Origin: Taenia hydatigena
Taxonomy: Eukaryota; Platyhelminthes; Cestoda; Cyclophyllidea; Taeniidae
Assembly (NCBI GenBank): GCA_036345935.2
Contig: JADWOT020000009.1
Location: forward strand, 11,809,899-11,873,898
DNA length: 64,000 nt
Direction: 5' to 3'
The position numbers and the translations under genes are program-made. Shown here piece by piece: positions 48,715-59,800 of this stretch. The first letter of the stretch is position 1. Each line of letters begins with the position of its first letter. The notes beneath the pieces were generated by a model. The model was not told the DNA's origin and did not search any database. It saw only the letters and a program-made list of their open reading frames with translations.

Positions 48715-51450
48715 ATGCGAAAGGAGAGTGTTCTCGCCATTGTACTCAGCTGTCTCATAGTTGTCAGCTTTGGTCATCCCAAACATTCGCCCCTCCCATC
48801 ATGCCACTCATCCGTGTGCCAATCAGCCGCAACTACTGGCTACGGCTGTCGCGATGGTGTCTGCGACTACAACAGCACCAAGTCGTTGCGTCGTGGTGGT
48901 GGAAACATGGTCTTTCTACAGAAGGGAATGGAGGAGGAGTGGAGCAGTGGAGGCCTTGAAAAGCAAGGCTGCTACGGTGGCAACTGCGGCTATTGGGGTG
49001 GATGCAAGGATGGGAAATGCAAGGGTTTCTACGACTTCCGTGGATGTCAAGCTAATGAGTGCGTCAGTGGGCCCTTCCACGGCTATGGCTGCACCAATGG
49101 TGGCAGCTGCCATGTCGTCTGTCATAATGGCGTCTGTCGTTACGCTGCCCCAATGACCATGAGGCCTATGCAAAGCCATATTCCTGCCGCAAATCAAGTG
49201 ATGGGACGCGCAGGTGGTTATGGCTTTGTCCACGGCCCGATGATGAGTCCCGTGCGTGACATATCTCTCGCACCTGTGGAACGTGACTGGCAAAAATGCG
49301 ATAATTCGACTGGCTTGTGTGATGGACGGACCAATGTCTGGCATGACCTGAGCGATGGAAAGAGCTACGCTGCTCCAATGATTATGAGGCCTATGGGGAG
49401 CACTGGCCCTACCGCGTACCCAATGATGGGACGAGCGCGTGGTTATGGCTTTGACCCAATGGTGACAAAGCCGACTAGCTATGGTCATACGTTGAATTCT
49501 CAGCGCCATACATCAGGTATTCCTGGTTCAATTTCCAGTTTGGATTCAGATGCTCTTCGATCCATGCTCTTAAATGTGCCAAACCTCAACGAACTTCTAA
49601 TGTCAGTGGACCCAGTGCTTCTCCAGTCTACCTTGAGTAGCGTGCCGAAATTCGGCAAATTTTTTTCCGCAAGAAGTCCATACGAATTAAAATCAATGCT
49701 TGATCAGCTTCCCAATCTTAACGTCTATCTGGCTACAGCGGATCCAGAACTGCTTCGACTGCTGATTGCAAAAATACCCAACATTGATGGCATTTTGTCC
49801 AGTGTCGAATCAGGCCTCAGTCAACACATGATGCCTAATATGCCGAGACACTTGCCCATGGCGATGGAGCTTGATGCCACTACGCCAACACCTTTAACTG
49901 AAATGCCTGATCCGTCGAGCCTCATGCGACCCAATGCTGTACAATTGATTTTGTCAACCATGCCGAACGTTCCTCCTCAATATGCAAATGCCTTGTTAAA
50001 TATGGATCCCAGATTCGTTAGGTACATAGTTGAGAACCATCCAGACCTTGGCAGTCTGCTGGACAATATGAATGCGCACACCCTTCATTACATCGTTGCC
50101 AATGTTCCAAAGTTTGGTGGAATTCTCTCCAACCTAAATGCCAACACATTGGAAGCCATTTTTGACAAACTACCCAACGCTATCAGGTACTTTGAAACCA
50201 TGGATCCCGAGTTAGTTCAGGCTATTGTAGCCAAGTCGCCCTCTCTCGCTAAATATGCACCTTCACTGCCAACACGCACCGGTCTGTTGAGGAAGCCAGC
50301 GCTCTCGCCCAAAATGAAAATGCAGCCTGAACAAGATGCACCACAAACGACAGCACCTGAAGCAGCAATGCTTACGGGAGGGAAACTTGAGTTAGTGAGG
50401 TCGAAAATACCCACCAGTGATAAGGTGCTGAGGTATGTGGATCCAAATAGGCCAGCTGCTTTACGTGCTTTGCTTCCTGATGATCCAAACCATTTGCTTG
50501 ATTTGAAATCAACGAAGCTAAATGCAATCAGCACACGTCTACCGAAAGTTAAAGGCATGCATGGTGTGGTGGATGATAAGCTTATTAATAAGCCTCCGGA
50601 TGAATCCCTTCTGACGAACCTGGCGTCTGCAGATTCGTCTCCGTCTCAGTCAATAAGTAAGACCGGTACAGCAAATGATGTTCGCATCGGCAAACCTCTT
50701 AATATGCTGTCTTCTACAAAGCTGCAATCCACCGATTCGATTAGCTCTAATGTGGAAGGTACGCACAATGCAGCGAAAGACGTGCTCATCGACACAACCC
50801 TTGGTGTGCTGTCTTCGACCAAGTCGGAACCCACTGGTTCGCTCCCATCTGATGCGAAATTAACACTTAATGCTGCGAAAGACAACACACATTTAAATGT
50901 GCCGTCCTCGACGAAGTCGGAATCCGCTGGTTCACTTCTATCTAGTGTGAAAGGCACGCTCGATGCTGCGAAAGATGTGCTCATCGGCGCACCTCTTCAT
51001 GTGCTGTCTTCAACCATGTCGGAATCCACTGGTTCACTTCTATCTAGTGTGAAAGGCACGCTCTATGCTGCGAAAGATGTGCTCATCGGTGCACCTCTTA
51101 ATGTGCTGTCTTCGACGAAGTCGGACTCCACTGGTTCACTTCTATCTAGTGTGAAAGGCGCACCCAATGTTGTGAAAGGTGTGCTCATCAATGCGCCTCT
51201 TAATGCGCAGTCTTCAACCAAGTCGCAATCCGCCAGCTCGCTTCTCACCAGTGTGAAAGGCACGCTCGGTGCTGCGAAAGATGTGCTCATCGGTGCACCT
51301 CTTCATGTGCAGTCTTCTACCAAGTCAAAATCCACTAATTCACTCCGACCTAAACTTGAAAATAAGTTCGATGCAGCGAGGAATGTGCTTATTGCAAAAC
51401 CTGTAGAGGGATTGAATGTGGGCAGTGCTCTCCGTTCCATTTTCGGCTAG
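48715..51450 (+). CDS. Large secreted repeat protein, copy B (unrecognised family)
   Basis: A 911-residue single-exon copy with the same architecture as A: signal peptide, Cys/Gly-rich region, duplicated YAAPM...GYGF unit, 22-residue repeats and 34-residue C-terminal repeats. I count 15 residue differences from A, several clustered around residues 520-535 (for example TRTGLL for THINLL, KMKM for EMEM), and no indels. It is divergently oriented to A with the starts facing each other, about 2.7 kb apart. Such near-identity fits a recent duplication, ongoing conversion, or two alleles assembled as an inverted pair. It carries its own TATA box and poly(A) signal, so if real it is an independent transcription unit. 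Confidence 0.9.
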   Translation: MRKESVLAIVLSCLIVVSFGHPKHSPLPSCHSSVCQSAATTGYGCRDGVCDYNSTKSLRRGGGNMVFLQKGMEEEWSSGGLEKQGCYGGNCGYWGGCKDGKCKGFYDFRGCQANECVSGPFHGYGCTNGGSCHVVCHNGVCRYAAPMTMRPMQSHIPAANQVMGRAGGYGFVHGPMMSPVRDISLAPVERDWQKCDNSTGLCDGRTNVWHDLSDGKSYAAPMIMRPMGSTGPTAYPMMGRARGYGFDPMVTKPTSYGHTLNSQRHTSGIPGSISSLDSDALRSMLLNVPNLNELLMSVDPVLLQSTLSSVPKFGKFFSARSPYELKSMLDQLPNLNVYLATADPELLRLLIAKIPNIDGILSSVESGLSQHMMPNMPRHLPMAMELDATTPTPLTEMPDPSSLMRPNAVQLILSTMPNVPPQYANALLNMDPRFVRYIVENHPDLGSLLDNMNAHTLHYIVANVPKFGGILSNLNANTLEAIFDKLPNAIRYFETMDPELVQAIVAKSPSLAKYAPSLPTRTGLLRKPALSPKMKMQPEQDAPQTTAPEAAMLTGGKLELVRSKIPTSDKVLRYVDPNRPAALRALLPDDPNHLLDLKSTKLNAISTRLPKVKGMHGVVDDKLINKPPDESLLTNLASADSSPSQSISKTGTANDVRIGKPLNMLSSTKLQSTDSISSNVEGTHNAAKDVLIDTTLGVLSSTKSEPTGSLPSDAKLTLNAAKDNTHLNVPSSTKSESAGSLLSSVKGTLDAAKDVLIGAPLHVLSSTMSESTGSLLSSVKGTLYAAKDVLIGAPLNVLSSTKSDSTGSLLSSVKGAPNVVKGVLINAPLNAQSSTKSQSASSLLTSVKGTLGAAKDVLIGAPLHVQSSTKSKSTNSLRPKLENKFDAARNVLIAKPVEGLNVGSALRSIFG

Positions 51451-51565
51451 CATGCTAAGGCCCAATGAACTTCACCTTAGCTTAGCAGTAGTTATTTGCC
51501 ACCCTGACTAGCATTGTTCCCCCTTTCATTGGTTTTGTGATTGAACTAGGCTCTGCCTTGTCTGC

Positions 51566-51571
51566 AATAAA
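51566..51571 (+). terminator. Poly(A) signal of gene B
   Basis: AATAAA about 115 bases after the stop codon at 51,450. Confidence 0.6.
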
Positions 51572-52622
51572 TATTTGCTCTGCAGACTGCTCTCTGTTTT
51601 ATGGGGAATCGAATTGTCGTTTGGGGATATACGCTGCGTGTCAATGCACTGCGATGGATTCCTTTCTCCACTTCCATATTTTAAATGATCGCAATTTGTT
51701 TTGCTTAAACATTGGGTAAGCAAATAATTTTGAAGGGCAACTAACTAACAAGTGACTCAGTTAGGCCAACCTGCCATAAGGACTCTTTCGTTTTTCAGTT
51801 CTACATGATTAAACCAGTTTCCACCAGTTTATTCCGTACTCACCTAAATTGGGAGGAGCGAAATTGCAAATGATGGTCCTAAGTGCCAGTGTTTTTACGC
51901 AGGACTCGCAGCATTTCTGATTGAAAACATGGTGTTTGGACTGGAATAGATACGGTTGTTTAAACGAATGAATGGGAGTACTCAAGGGCATAGGGAAAGA
52001 TAAATTTACAAATAGTGTTATAAAAGCCAGACTGAAGTAAGTATCTGCGTGTTAAGCCTCAACATTTGCCAAGATGTGGACGTTAGGTGCAAGTGTGGAA
52101 GTAAGCACATCAGTATTGGTATTCAGTAAAAGCATCATCAGGTACGCAGCAGGTTGAAATAGTGCCCGTTCTGCTTTTCTGCAGAATGCAGACGGTCGAC
52201 TAGGACAGGTTATTCACTAATTAGTCGAAATCCTTGCACATAACCATGAATTCGGTTGACGAATTCCTACAAGTACCTGCTTCATGTCATTAACATTAGG
52301 CGCTTAACAAAAGTTGAGAGGGAATGAAGCAGTTGTCCACGGATATCACGTAAAGTGGTTGCTTCAGAAAATTATTAATGCTTCCATTTGAGTAGTTTAG
52401 ATGCCACCATTTGCTGCATTGGCCAATCTGAGTGCTGATGCATGTCAATTTGTCCTAAATGCAGACAATAGAAGAGGAAGTAATGTCCCAGACGGCGCGT
52501 GCGCTGTGTAACTCTGCTGGTTAAGAAACCTGCGACACTGCAATGCCAAAGCTGCTCGTTCGATTCTGGCAGAAGTCTTCAAGTTCGTGACAGACTTCAA
52601 AATGAGCGTCGTGCTACCACTT
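51572..52622. other. 3' flank of gene B, no gene
   Basis: Mirror of 42,146-43,196. It contains only short unsupported frames and ends abruptly at the N. Confidence 0.6.
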
Positions 52623-52623
52623 N
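52623..52623. other. Ambiguous base (N) at a sequence join
   Basis: The only N in the window. To its left is the end of the palindrome-2 arm; to its right, mid-unit, is the 102-bp repeat of gene C. The two sides are unrelated, so it marks an assembly join, not a simple uncalled base. Confidence 0.85.
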
Positions 52624-53364
52624 ATGAGCACGTCTTTCGCAGCATCGAGTGTGCCCTTCACATTGGACAGGAGCGAGCCAGTGGATTTCGACTTGGTTAC
52701 AGACAGCATGTCGAGAGGTGCATCGATGAGCACGTCTTTCGCAGCATCGAGTGTGCCCTTCACATTGGACAGGAGCGAGCCAGTGGATTTCGACTTGGTT
52801 CCAGACAGCATGTCGAGAGGTGCATCGATGAGCACGTCTTTCGCAGCATCGAGTGTGCCCTTCACATTGGACAGGAGCGAGCCAGTGGATTTCGACTTGG
52901 TTCCAGACAGCATGTCGAGAGGTGCATCAATGAGCACGTCTTTCGCAGCATCGAGTGTGCCCTTCACATTGGACAGGAGCGAGCCAGTGGATTTCGACTT
53001 GGTTCCAGACAGCATGTCGAGAGGTGCATCGATGAGCACGTCTTTCGCAGCATCGAGTGTGCCCTTCACATTGGACAGGAGCGAGCCAGTGGATTTCGAC
53101 TTGGTTCCAGACAGCATGTCGAGAGGTGCATCGATGAGCACGTCTTTCGCAGCATCGAGTGTGCCCTTCACATTGGACAGGAGCGAGCCAGTGGATTTCG
53201 ACTTGGTTCCAGACAGCATGTCGAGAGGTGCATCGATGAGCACGTCTTTCGCAGCATCGAGTGTGCCCTTCACATTGGACAGGAGCGAGCCAGTAGATTT
53301 CGACTTGGTTCCAGACAGCATGTCGAGAGGTGCATCGATGAGCACGTCTTTCGCAGCATCGAGC
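52624..53364 (-). repeat. 102-bp coding minisatellite in gene C
   Basis: Units start at 52,624, 52,726, 52,828, 52,930, 53,032, 53,134, 53,236 and 53,338: seven full and one partial. Successive units differ by 0-1 base. Each encodes 34 residues on the minus strand (KSTGSLLSNVKG, DAAKDVLIDAPLDML). The array is cut by the N, so the true copy number is unknown. The corresponding repeats in A and B are much more diverged from one another. Confidence 0.97.
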
Positions 53365-55061
53365 GTGTCTTTGGCTTCGGAATATATTGATACAATGGAT
53401 TTTTGTTTTTTGGGAATAACCGCTTTTAGATGTTCGTCGTTGCGAGCAGTATTTGTTGTACTGATCATATTTGCTAATGGAGATGGTGATGATTTGACTG
53501 ACTTTATCTGCTTGGGAAGTGAATTATCCGGAGACTTGTTAATAAGCGCGTCTTCTATCACATTAAGCATGCCTTTAACTTTTAATAGACGTGTGTTGAC
53601 GGCGTTTAGCTTTCTTGAGTCAATTTTAACCAAATGTTTCGTTAAATTCGGAAGCAAACTACGAAGAGCAGCCAACTTATTTCGATCCATAAACTTTAGC
53701 ACCTTATCGATGAGTGGTATTTTCGACCTCAGTAATTCAAGTTCATTTTCCGTAAACATTGATGCTTCAGGTGCTGTCGTTTGTGGTGCATCCTGTTCAG
53801 GCTGCATTTCCATTTCGGGTGAGAGCGCTGGCTTCCTCAACAGACTGATGTGTGTTGGCAGTGAAGGTGCATATTTAGCGAGAGAGGGCGACTTGGCTAC
53901 AATAGCCTGAACTAACTCGGGATCCATGGTTTCAAAATACCTGATAGCGTTGGGCAGTTTGTCAAAAATGGCTTCCAATGTGTTGGCATTTAGGTTGGAG
54001 AGAATTCCACCAAACTTTGGAACATTGGCAACGATGTAATGAAGGGTGTGCGCATTCATATTGTCCAGCAGACTGCCAAGGTCTGGATGGTTCTCAACTA
54101 TGTACCTAACGAATCTGGGATCCATATTTAACAAGGCATTTGCATATTGAGGAGGAACGTTCGGCATGGTTGACAAAATCAATTGTACAGCATTGGATCG
54201 CATGAGGCTCGACGGATCAGGCATTTCAGTTAAAGGTGTTGGCGTAGTGGCATCAAGCTCCATCGCCACGGGCATGTGTCTCGGCATATTAGGCATCATG
54301 TGTTGACTGAGGCCTGATTCGACACTGGACAAAATGCCATCAATGTTGGGTATTTTTGCAATCAGCAGTCGGAGCAGTTCTGGATCCGCTGTAGTCAGAA
54401 GGACGTTAAGATTGGGAAATCGATTAAGCATCGACTTTAATTCATGTGTACCTATACCGGAAAAAAATTTGCCGAATTTCGGCACGCTACTCAAGGTAGA
54501 CTGGAGAAGCACTGGGTCCACTGACATTAGAAGTTCGTTGAGATTTGGCACACTTAAGAGCATGGATCGAAGAGCATCTGAATCCAAACTGGAAACTGAA
54601 CCAGGAATACCTAATGCATGGCGCTGAGAATTCAGCGTATGACCATAGCTAGTTGGCTTTGTCACCATAGAGACAAATCTATAACCACCTGCTCGTCCCA
54701 TCAACTGATATACGGCAGGAATATGGCTTTGCATTGTTCTCATGGCCATTGGAGCAGCATAACGGCAAATTCCACCATAACAGACGACTTGGCTGTTGCC
54801 ACCATTGGTGTAGCCATAACCGTGGAAGGGTCTACTGACGCACTCATTAGCTTGACACCCGCGGAAGTGGTAAAAACCCTTGCATTTCCCATCCTTGCAT
54901 CCACCCCAATAGCAGACACCATCGCGACAGCCGTAGCCAGTAGTTGCGGCTGATTGGCACACGGATGAGTGGTATGATGGGAAGGGCGAATGTGTGGGAT
55001 GACCAAAGCTGCCAACTATGAGACAGCTGAGTACAATGGCGAGAACACTCTCCTTTCGCAT
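52624..55061 (-). CDS. Large secreted repeat protein, copy C, 3' end missing
   Basis: A third family member, with about 812 codons visible before the sequence is lost at the N. The signal peptide is identical to A. Against A it has two in-frame deletions: about 42 residues of the Cys-rich region (after GYGCRDGVC) and about 75 residues that remove one of the two YAAPM...GYGF units plus the linker. Three cysteines are replaced (Tyr at the first, Tyr in GYGY, Ser in GGNS). The 22-residue repeats match A closely up to about the PSLAKYAPS segment. The following region diverges, with new sequence such as SPSPLANMIS, before the homogeneous 34-residue repeats. Start, TATA box and frame are intact, so it is probably an active gene whose end is lost to the assembly join. 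Confidence 0.85.
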
Positions 55062-55098
55062 TGCAAATGTGTGATGCTTTCCTCGCTGTTGTGTGCCA

Positions 55099-55105
55099 TT
55101 TTATA
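55099..55105 (-). promoter_or_regulatory. TATA box of gene C
   Basis: TATAAAA on the gene strand, 37 bases before the ATG at 55,061, in a promoter almost identical to that of A. Confidence 0.7.
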
Positions 55106-55137
55106 GGCCATCTGCTTGTTAAGGTGAGGTTACTCGC

Positions 55138-56607
55138 GTGATGGATTTGACCTCAAGCAACACATCACACTCACGAGTAGGAAGACCATCTGTCAATGAT
55201 GATTGTAATGAAGTATGTTCTACAGTATCCACCCAATGTGATGCCGCATGCAACCTTGCCCTAATGGTAGGTCAACTAATTGTATTTCTGTTTCCGTTCA
55301 CATGGTCCATTTGCCTCATGGTGTTAACAACAAATGCACTTTCAGTGTCATGCAATACTATCGTGGTTGCCCCTGCAGCAGTTGTCCTCTTGCCATATTC
55401 ATACCTTTTGTGGCAGCGGATGATAATGGGACGGAGTTCGCGTAGTTTCCAATAGCGTCCGGTAGTCTCAACGTGCACTGATTCAACATCCACGCGCTAG
55501 ATTCATCTTTGTACGCATTGCACATTGCAAAGCAGCGAGGTTGAATTCCTTTTGTAGCACCCCAAAGACTGCATGGTTAAAATTATCTTGAGCACTGAAA
55601 TTTCGTTTTGCGTATGAAGCTATTTTAATAACTACTCAATTTGTGCTCATGTGACCAGTTCTCGTTCAATGTCACAAGATAGCTGAAATCTGAGCTTCGC
55701 AGCACAAACTGAGGGTTCGCTTACTTACGCGTTCAATTTTATCAGACCTACGTGACACCCTACTCACCAGTTGGAAATTGATAGCTCACCACAGTGTCAA
55801 TTCACTTCATTTTCTTCAAGACGTCTATGGTTACGCTACCACAAACTCATTCCAGGGTCTTCGAAAAGCAGGTCGTGGTATTCCGAATGTTTGCTTGTTC
55901 TCAACTGACACCAAAAGATATGGATTGTCTAATCCAACATTAAAGGGTTTACAGTTTAAGCGATTTTAAGTAAAAACCGGACTTTAATAGGAGTGGACAT
56001 CGCGCTCCCTCTCCTTAGCAAGATGCTCCTTCTCCGATTGGGAGATTTCACCTTGGTGTCGCTTTCTTATTTCGCAGCTAAAATTGAAAAGAGAGCTTAA
56101 CTTTGGTCCTTTGCGTAGTCATATTTCTCCCCACAGCACGAAAGAAAGCATTGCAGAAATGAACTTCTAGACACCGGTGCCATCAGCTCTCAAAATAGTC
56201 ACAGCTTATTCTTAATCCGAAAGGGTAGCCCTCGATAAAATTTAACTGTTTCAGGTGGTCACCACTTTAGAATTTGAGGGTTTCATTTGTCACTCTTGTC
56301 CCTGCGCAGCTATCAAAACGTCAGACTTTAAGTGCCGTCAAGTTCTGAAGTATACGCCTTCAAAATCTTTGCACGGGTACAGTGTAGCAGTCAGAGGCAA
56401 ACCAAAAGGACGACAAATTTAGCCACTCCATCTGTTCATTTCTTCATTTCAATGTCAGTCTTTAGTACCATGAATTACTTGCTCCTACTTAAAACTACTC
56501 AATCCTCACACTTGAAGCAAAATGAGATAAATCCCACCAAATTCAAGTTGATTAAAACAAAGAGAAGAAAATGCTCATCACTAAGGCGCATGGAAGCCTT
56601 CAGGAAC
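55138..56607. other. Upstream flank of gene C
   Basis: Homology with the upstream of A runs to about 55,970, lacking a 62-bp segment present at 46,842-46,903. From 55,970 to 56,607 the sequence is unique, with no supported gene. Confidence 0.5.
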
Positions 56608-56895
56608 CTACCCCCAAAGTGCGGCTTTACAGCGAATCCTGGCGCAGGCACCTAGGCTATCCGTCTCCTTGGCTCGCCTGGAGTTCGCACGATAGAGGCA
56701 GCATCTGTTTGCAATCCTCGTTATGTTGTTTGTGTTCTTGTGGAAGTCCCTCCACATGCCCTCCGTCTTCTTGAGGCACTGCTTATAGCGTTGATTGCAG
56801 ACCTCCAAACACGCCCTAAACGCTTCCATATCCGCAGCTAAGACGACGAGAGCCAGTGTTAGGAGGACCAACAAGACCCGTGTTCTTGGCGCCAT
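56608..56895 (-). CDS. Small secreted cysteine-rich protein
   Basis: A 95-residue single-exon frame. Residues 1-21 (MAPRTRVLLVLLTLALVVLAA) are a strong signal peptide. The mature part has seven cysteines (residues 29, 33, 40, 65, 66, 84, 89) in the order C-x3-C-x6-C-x24-CC-x17-C-x4-C, is rich in Arg/Lys and has one N-glycosylation site (NIT, 57-59). Charge-rich helical spacing around CLEVC and QRYKQC suggests a compact disulfide-linked secreted protein. I recognise no family. There is no clear TATA box or AATAAA, so exon limits are not certain; the stop codon and start are clean. Seven cysteines leave one unpaired, which could allow dimer formation. Confidence 0.7.
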   Translation of the reverse strand: MAPRTRVLLVLLTLALVVLAADMEAFRACLEVCNQRYKQCLKKTEGMWRDFHKNTNNITRIANRCCLYRANSRRAKETDSLGACARIRCKAALWG

Positions 56896-59800
56896 TTGTG
56901 CAGTGTGATGGTGGGATGGGCGAGGCTAAGAGCTAGGAAAAAGTGTTCACCAGAGCGAAATAATGCCTAAGTGACCTTTCAGGGTATGCATGGGATTCAA
57001 AGTGCCACTGTGATTGACATGTGTTTATAGAAAACCGCTACGACGACTCATTAGGCATCGTGAGACAAATTTCAACGAATGAACGTGGGCACACAGGTAA
57101 ACAGCCATCGGTGGAGCTGTAATGCCATCCATTTTGGACAGAAGTAGGCACTCTAATTAACTAAGATGGTCATCGGTGTGTGCAGAAATCAGTACAAGAA
57201 TAACTAATTGATTTCGACGAGGAGGGCGATACGGTGGTTTAACAACTAAAGGCGACCTACACATGACTACCAATGAAGGAGAGTCCCTGTTCATCTCAAT
57301 GCGTAAAGTATATGTATATGTATATGCTAAACTTTTTTATAATCAAGCTTGCTCAAGACCTTGAAGTAATATGGTAAAGAAGAAGAAGAAGCTAGTCGTG
57401 ATAGACTGAAATGGGTGGACGAAATTGGGCTTGTATTAAGGAGGTTGGTGAATTTGTCTTAGCGACCTGAGATGTGGTGCCTAATTAAGCCTAGTCGCGA
57501 ATCGTAAAAACCCAAATTTTCAATAGGAAAAAGCTCAATTCAACCATGATGACTTCATAGGATGATGTGGAAGCAGTCTATGAATGAATGTGCATTGCAC
57601 CAGTGCTTTAGACGCAAATAGTGAAAACATGAATTACCTCGAGATTTAGCAGAACAATTCATAGCCGCCTCCTTCCGCTGACCTTTGAAAAGGTATCAAC
57701 AGAACAATACTGTAGCGCCACGAGCATACCTTTAGGTCACAAAATGTTGTAGCACTATGAAGGGGGAGCTGAGACAGCTGGCATGATATGGGGGCCATCC
57801 CACTAGACAAAAATCCCAATAAACAAAGACTTTCTCTCCCGAGCAATCAACTGCAGGGTTAAATATACTGCGATAGGATTACGAAGGTCTCACTTTCGTT
57901 TGAGTGTCTTCTCTGATGGTGAAACTCTCCCATCAGCCTCGCCAGCCATCGAATTTGCGTACAAATTGGAAAATGTGTGGATTACGACAATTTTGATGGA
58001 AACGAGGTCTCGTTCTATTTGGGAACTCTTCTGTTGTCGTACTGCTGGAGAAGAGATGATGGTCTACGATGCGAACGACTTGCAATCCCATCACCATTAG
58101 CGAGAACACCGGTTTGAAGTCAGAAATGGTCTGGGTTCTAAGGTAGTTTTGCAAGGATAATATTTTGCATCCACACCTCCTCTCCACTTCGTTCTCACTT
58201 CAGTGCTGTCTAGCCAGATTCTATCCGGCCAGTAAAGGAGTGCAAGCCGGACTGCATGTTTGCCCAACTGATAGTTCCATACAAGTTTCGCAGACAATCT
58301 TGAGACTGAATATTAAGAAGCCAAATTCTTCGGCAGTGTCGATTCAGTTGTTAATGGTGTTCCTGCAGACTACGGGATCGCTTGTGGCTGCCAGAAATGT
58401 AACAGGGTAAAGTTTTCTAAGATTGTAAGAAGCTATGCTGGTATGACATGCAGGAGAGCTATGAGTACTGCTATGATCCTAATGTCAAACCGTCGGACCG
58501 AATTACAAACCGCGCAGACCTACTTATCCACACAATCCGACGCAGAGTCCAACAAACCATCAAAGCATTGCCATATTGCTCGTGGCTTCCACTCGGTTGC
58601 TAGCGATCATGATCTGATATAAGTATCCCTTTCGAATGAATAGTATCTAAATGCATTGAACTTTTATCAACCCGAAATGAACTTATGGTATTGGAAGAAT
58701 TTAATAAACAGATCTCAGAACTATTACAAATCAGAAACATTTTGAAGTCATCCTGGTCAACTCATAGAAACTCGCTTCCCTAATCAAAACATGGAAAGGT
58801 GGTATCAATAAATTGGTACCCAACTGCTGCGCTTCAAAACCCCAGCTTCACCCGGTTCGGACATAAATAGTCTACTTATAATTGGCAGTAAGGAGCATTT
58901 GTATGCCTCAACTGACTTTCTACCATTGCTGCAGCATTAAAGTGAGCACGACGTTTTAATAAACTTTTGCTGCCAGTATAATCCTGCTACACGATCTGTC
59001 GGATCAGTAGGCGAAGATGAGATTTAAGTGGGAGCGGGAGCATGATGATGCGATTGAAAAGCAGTAGCGAGTGCCGAACCAAACACAAAAGCAAGCCGGA
59101 AAAGTGCAACTCAAGGCGAAACTATTTGACGTCTTTATGTGCACCAGACAAATCAGACCTTGCCTGATGCAGATAAAGACGAAAGTAACAACAATCATTA
59201 GGAACTGTCATAACCTGGCTAAAACCATGATGGAGGTAAACCATTTAGTTACAGGTTGCAGCCGCAGCAGTCTGATTTCACAGTTCCATGGTAATGTAGT
59301 CGCTCCGTCTTCCACACCAATTTTGGCTGCCGCAGATGATATTGCATTCAGTGGCGTATTTCTGAGGACGCCAACCAACCATTTTAGATGAAGTAGATTG
59401 CACACTAATCTCTGCTAGGCTGGGGAGTACTTTACTGCACACAACGAAGGAGGTGACCTCGACGCCAAGGCAATTGTGGTTTAATACCGCCTTAGTAGAT
59501 AAGGTTTCATTATACAAATGTGGTAATGAGGCTCTCAAGTAACCAGTGCTCCATAGCTTATTAAAAAACAGGTGTTCACAATTTACTTTTAGGTCAACTC
59601 TGATGTATTGAGTTCTGCAACACTTGCGCAACTGGCAGCAGTTTTAAAAGGCTCTATCTCATAACGATGGCACCACTTCAGTCCATGTCTACAGTGTCAT
59701 TAAGGGAAGGAGGAGGCATTGGCACTATAAACCTTTTGCCTCATACCAAGGGAAAATTGCTGTATTTCCTCATTGGGGCTCACTGCCTCACTTGCATGGT

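Larger units (their letters stand above)
47863..52622. repeat. Right arm of inverted duplication 2 (gene B)
   Basis: This is the inverted partner of 42,146-46,905, and the match runs right up to the N at 52,623. By eye it differs at only a few dozen positions, including 15 residue changes in the 911-codon gene. Confidence 0.95.

Noticed and set aside
52587..53910. Long antisense frames (267 and 428 codons) across the 102-bp array
   Set aside because: They result from a repeat unit of 102 bp (a multiple of 3) without stops in these frames. The sense frame has the signal peptide, promoter and paralogues.
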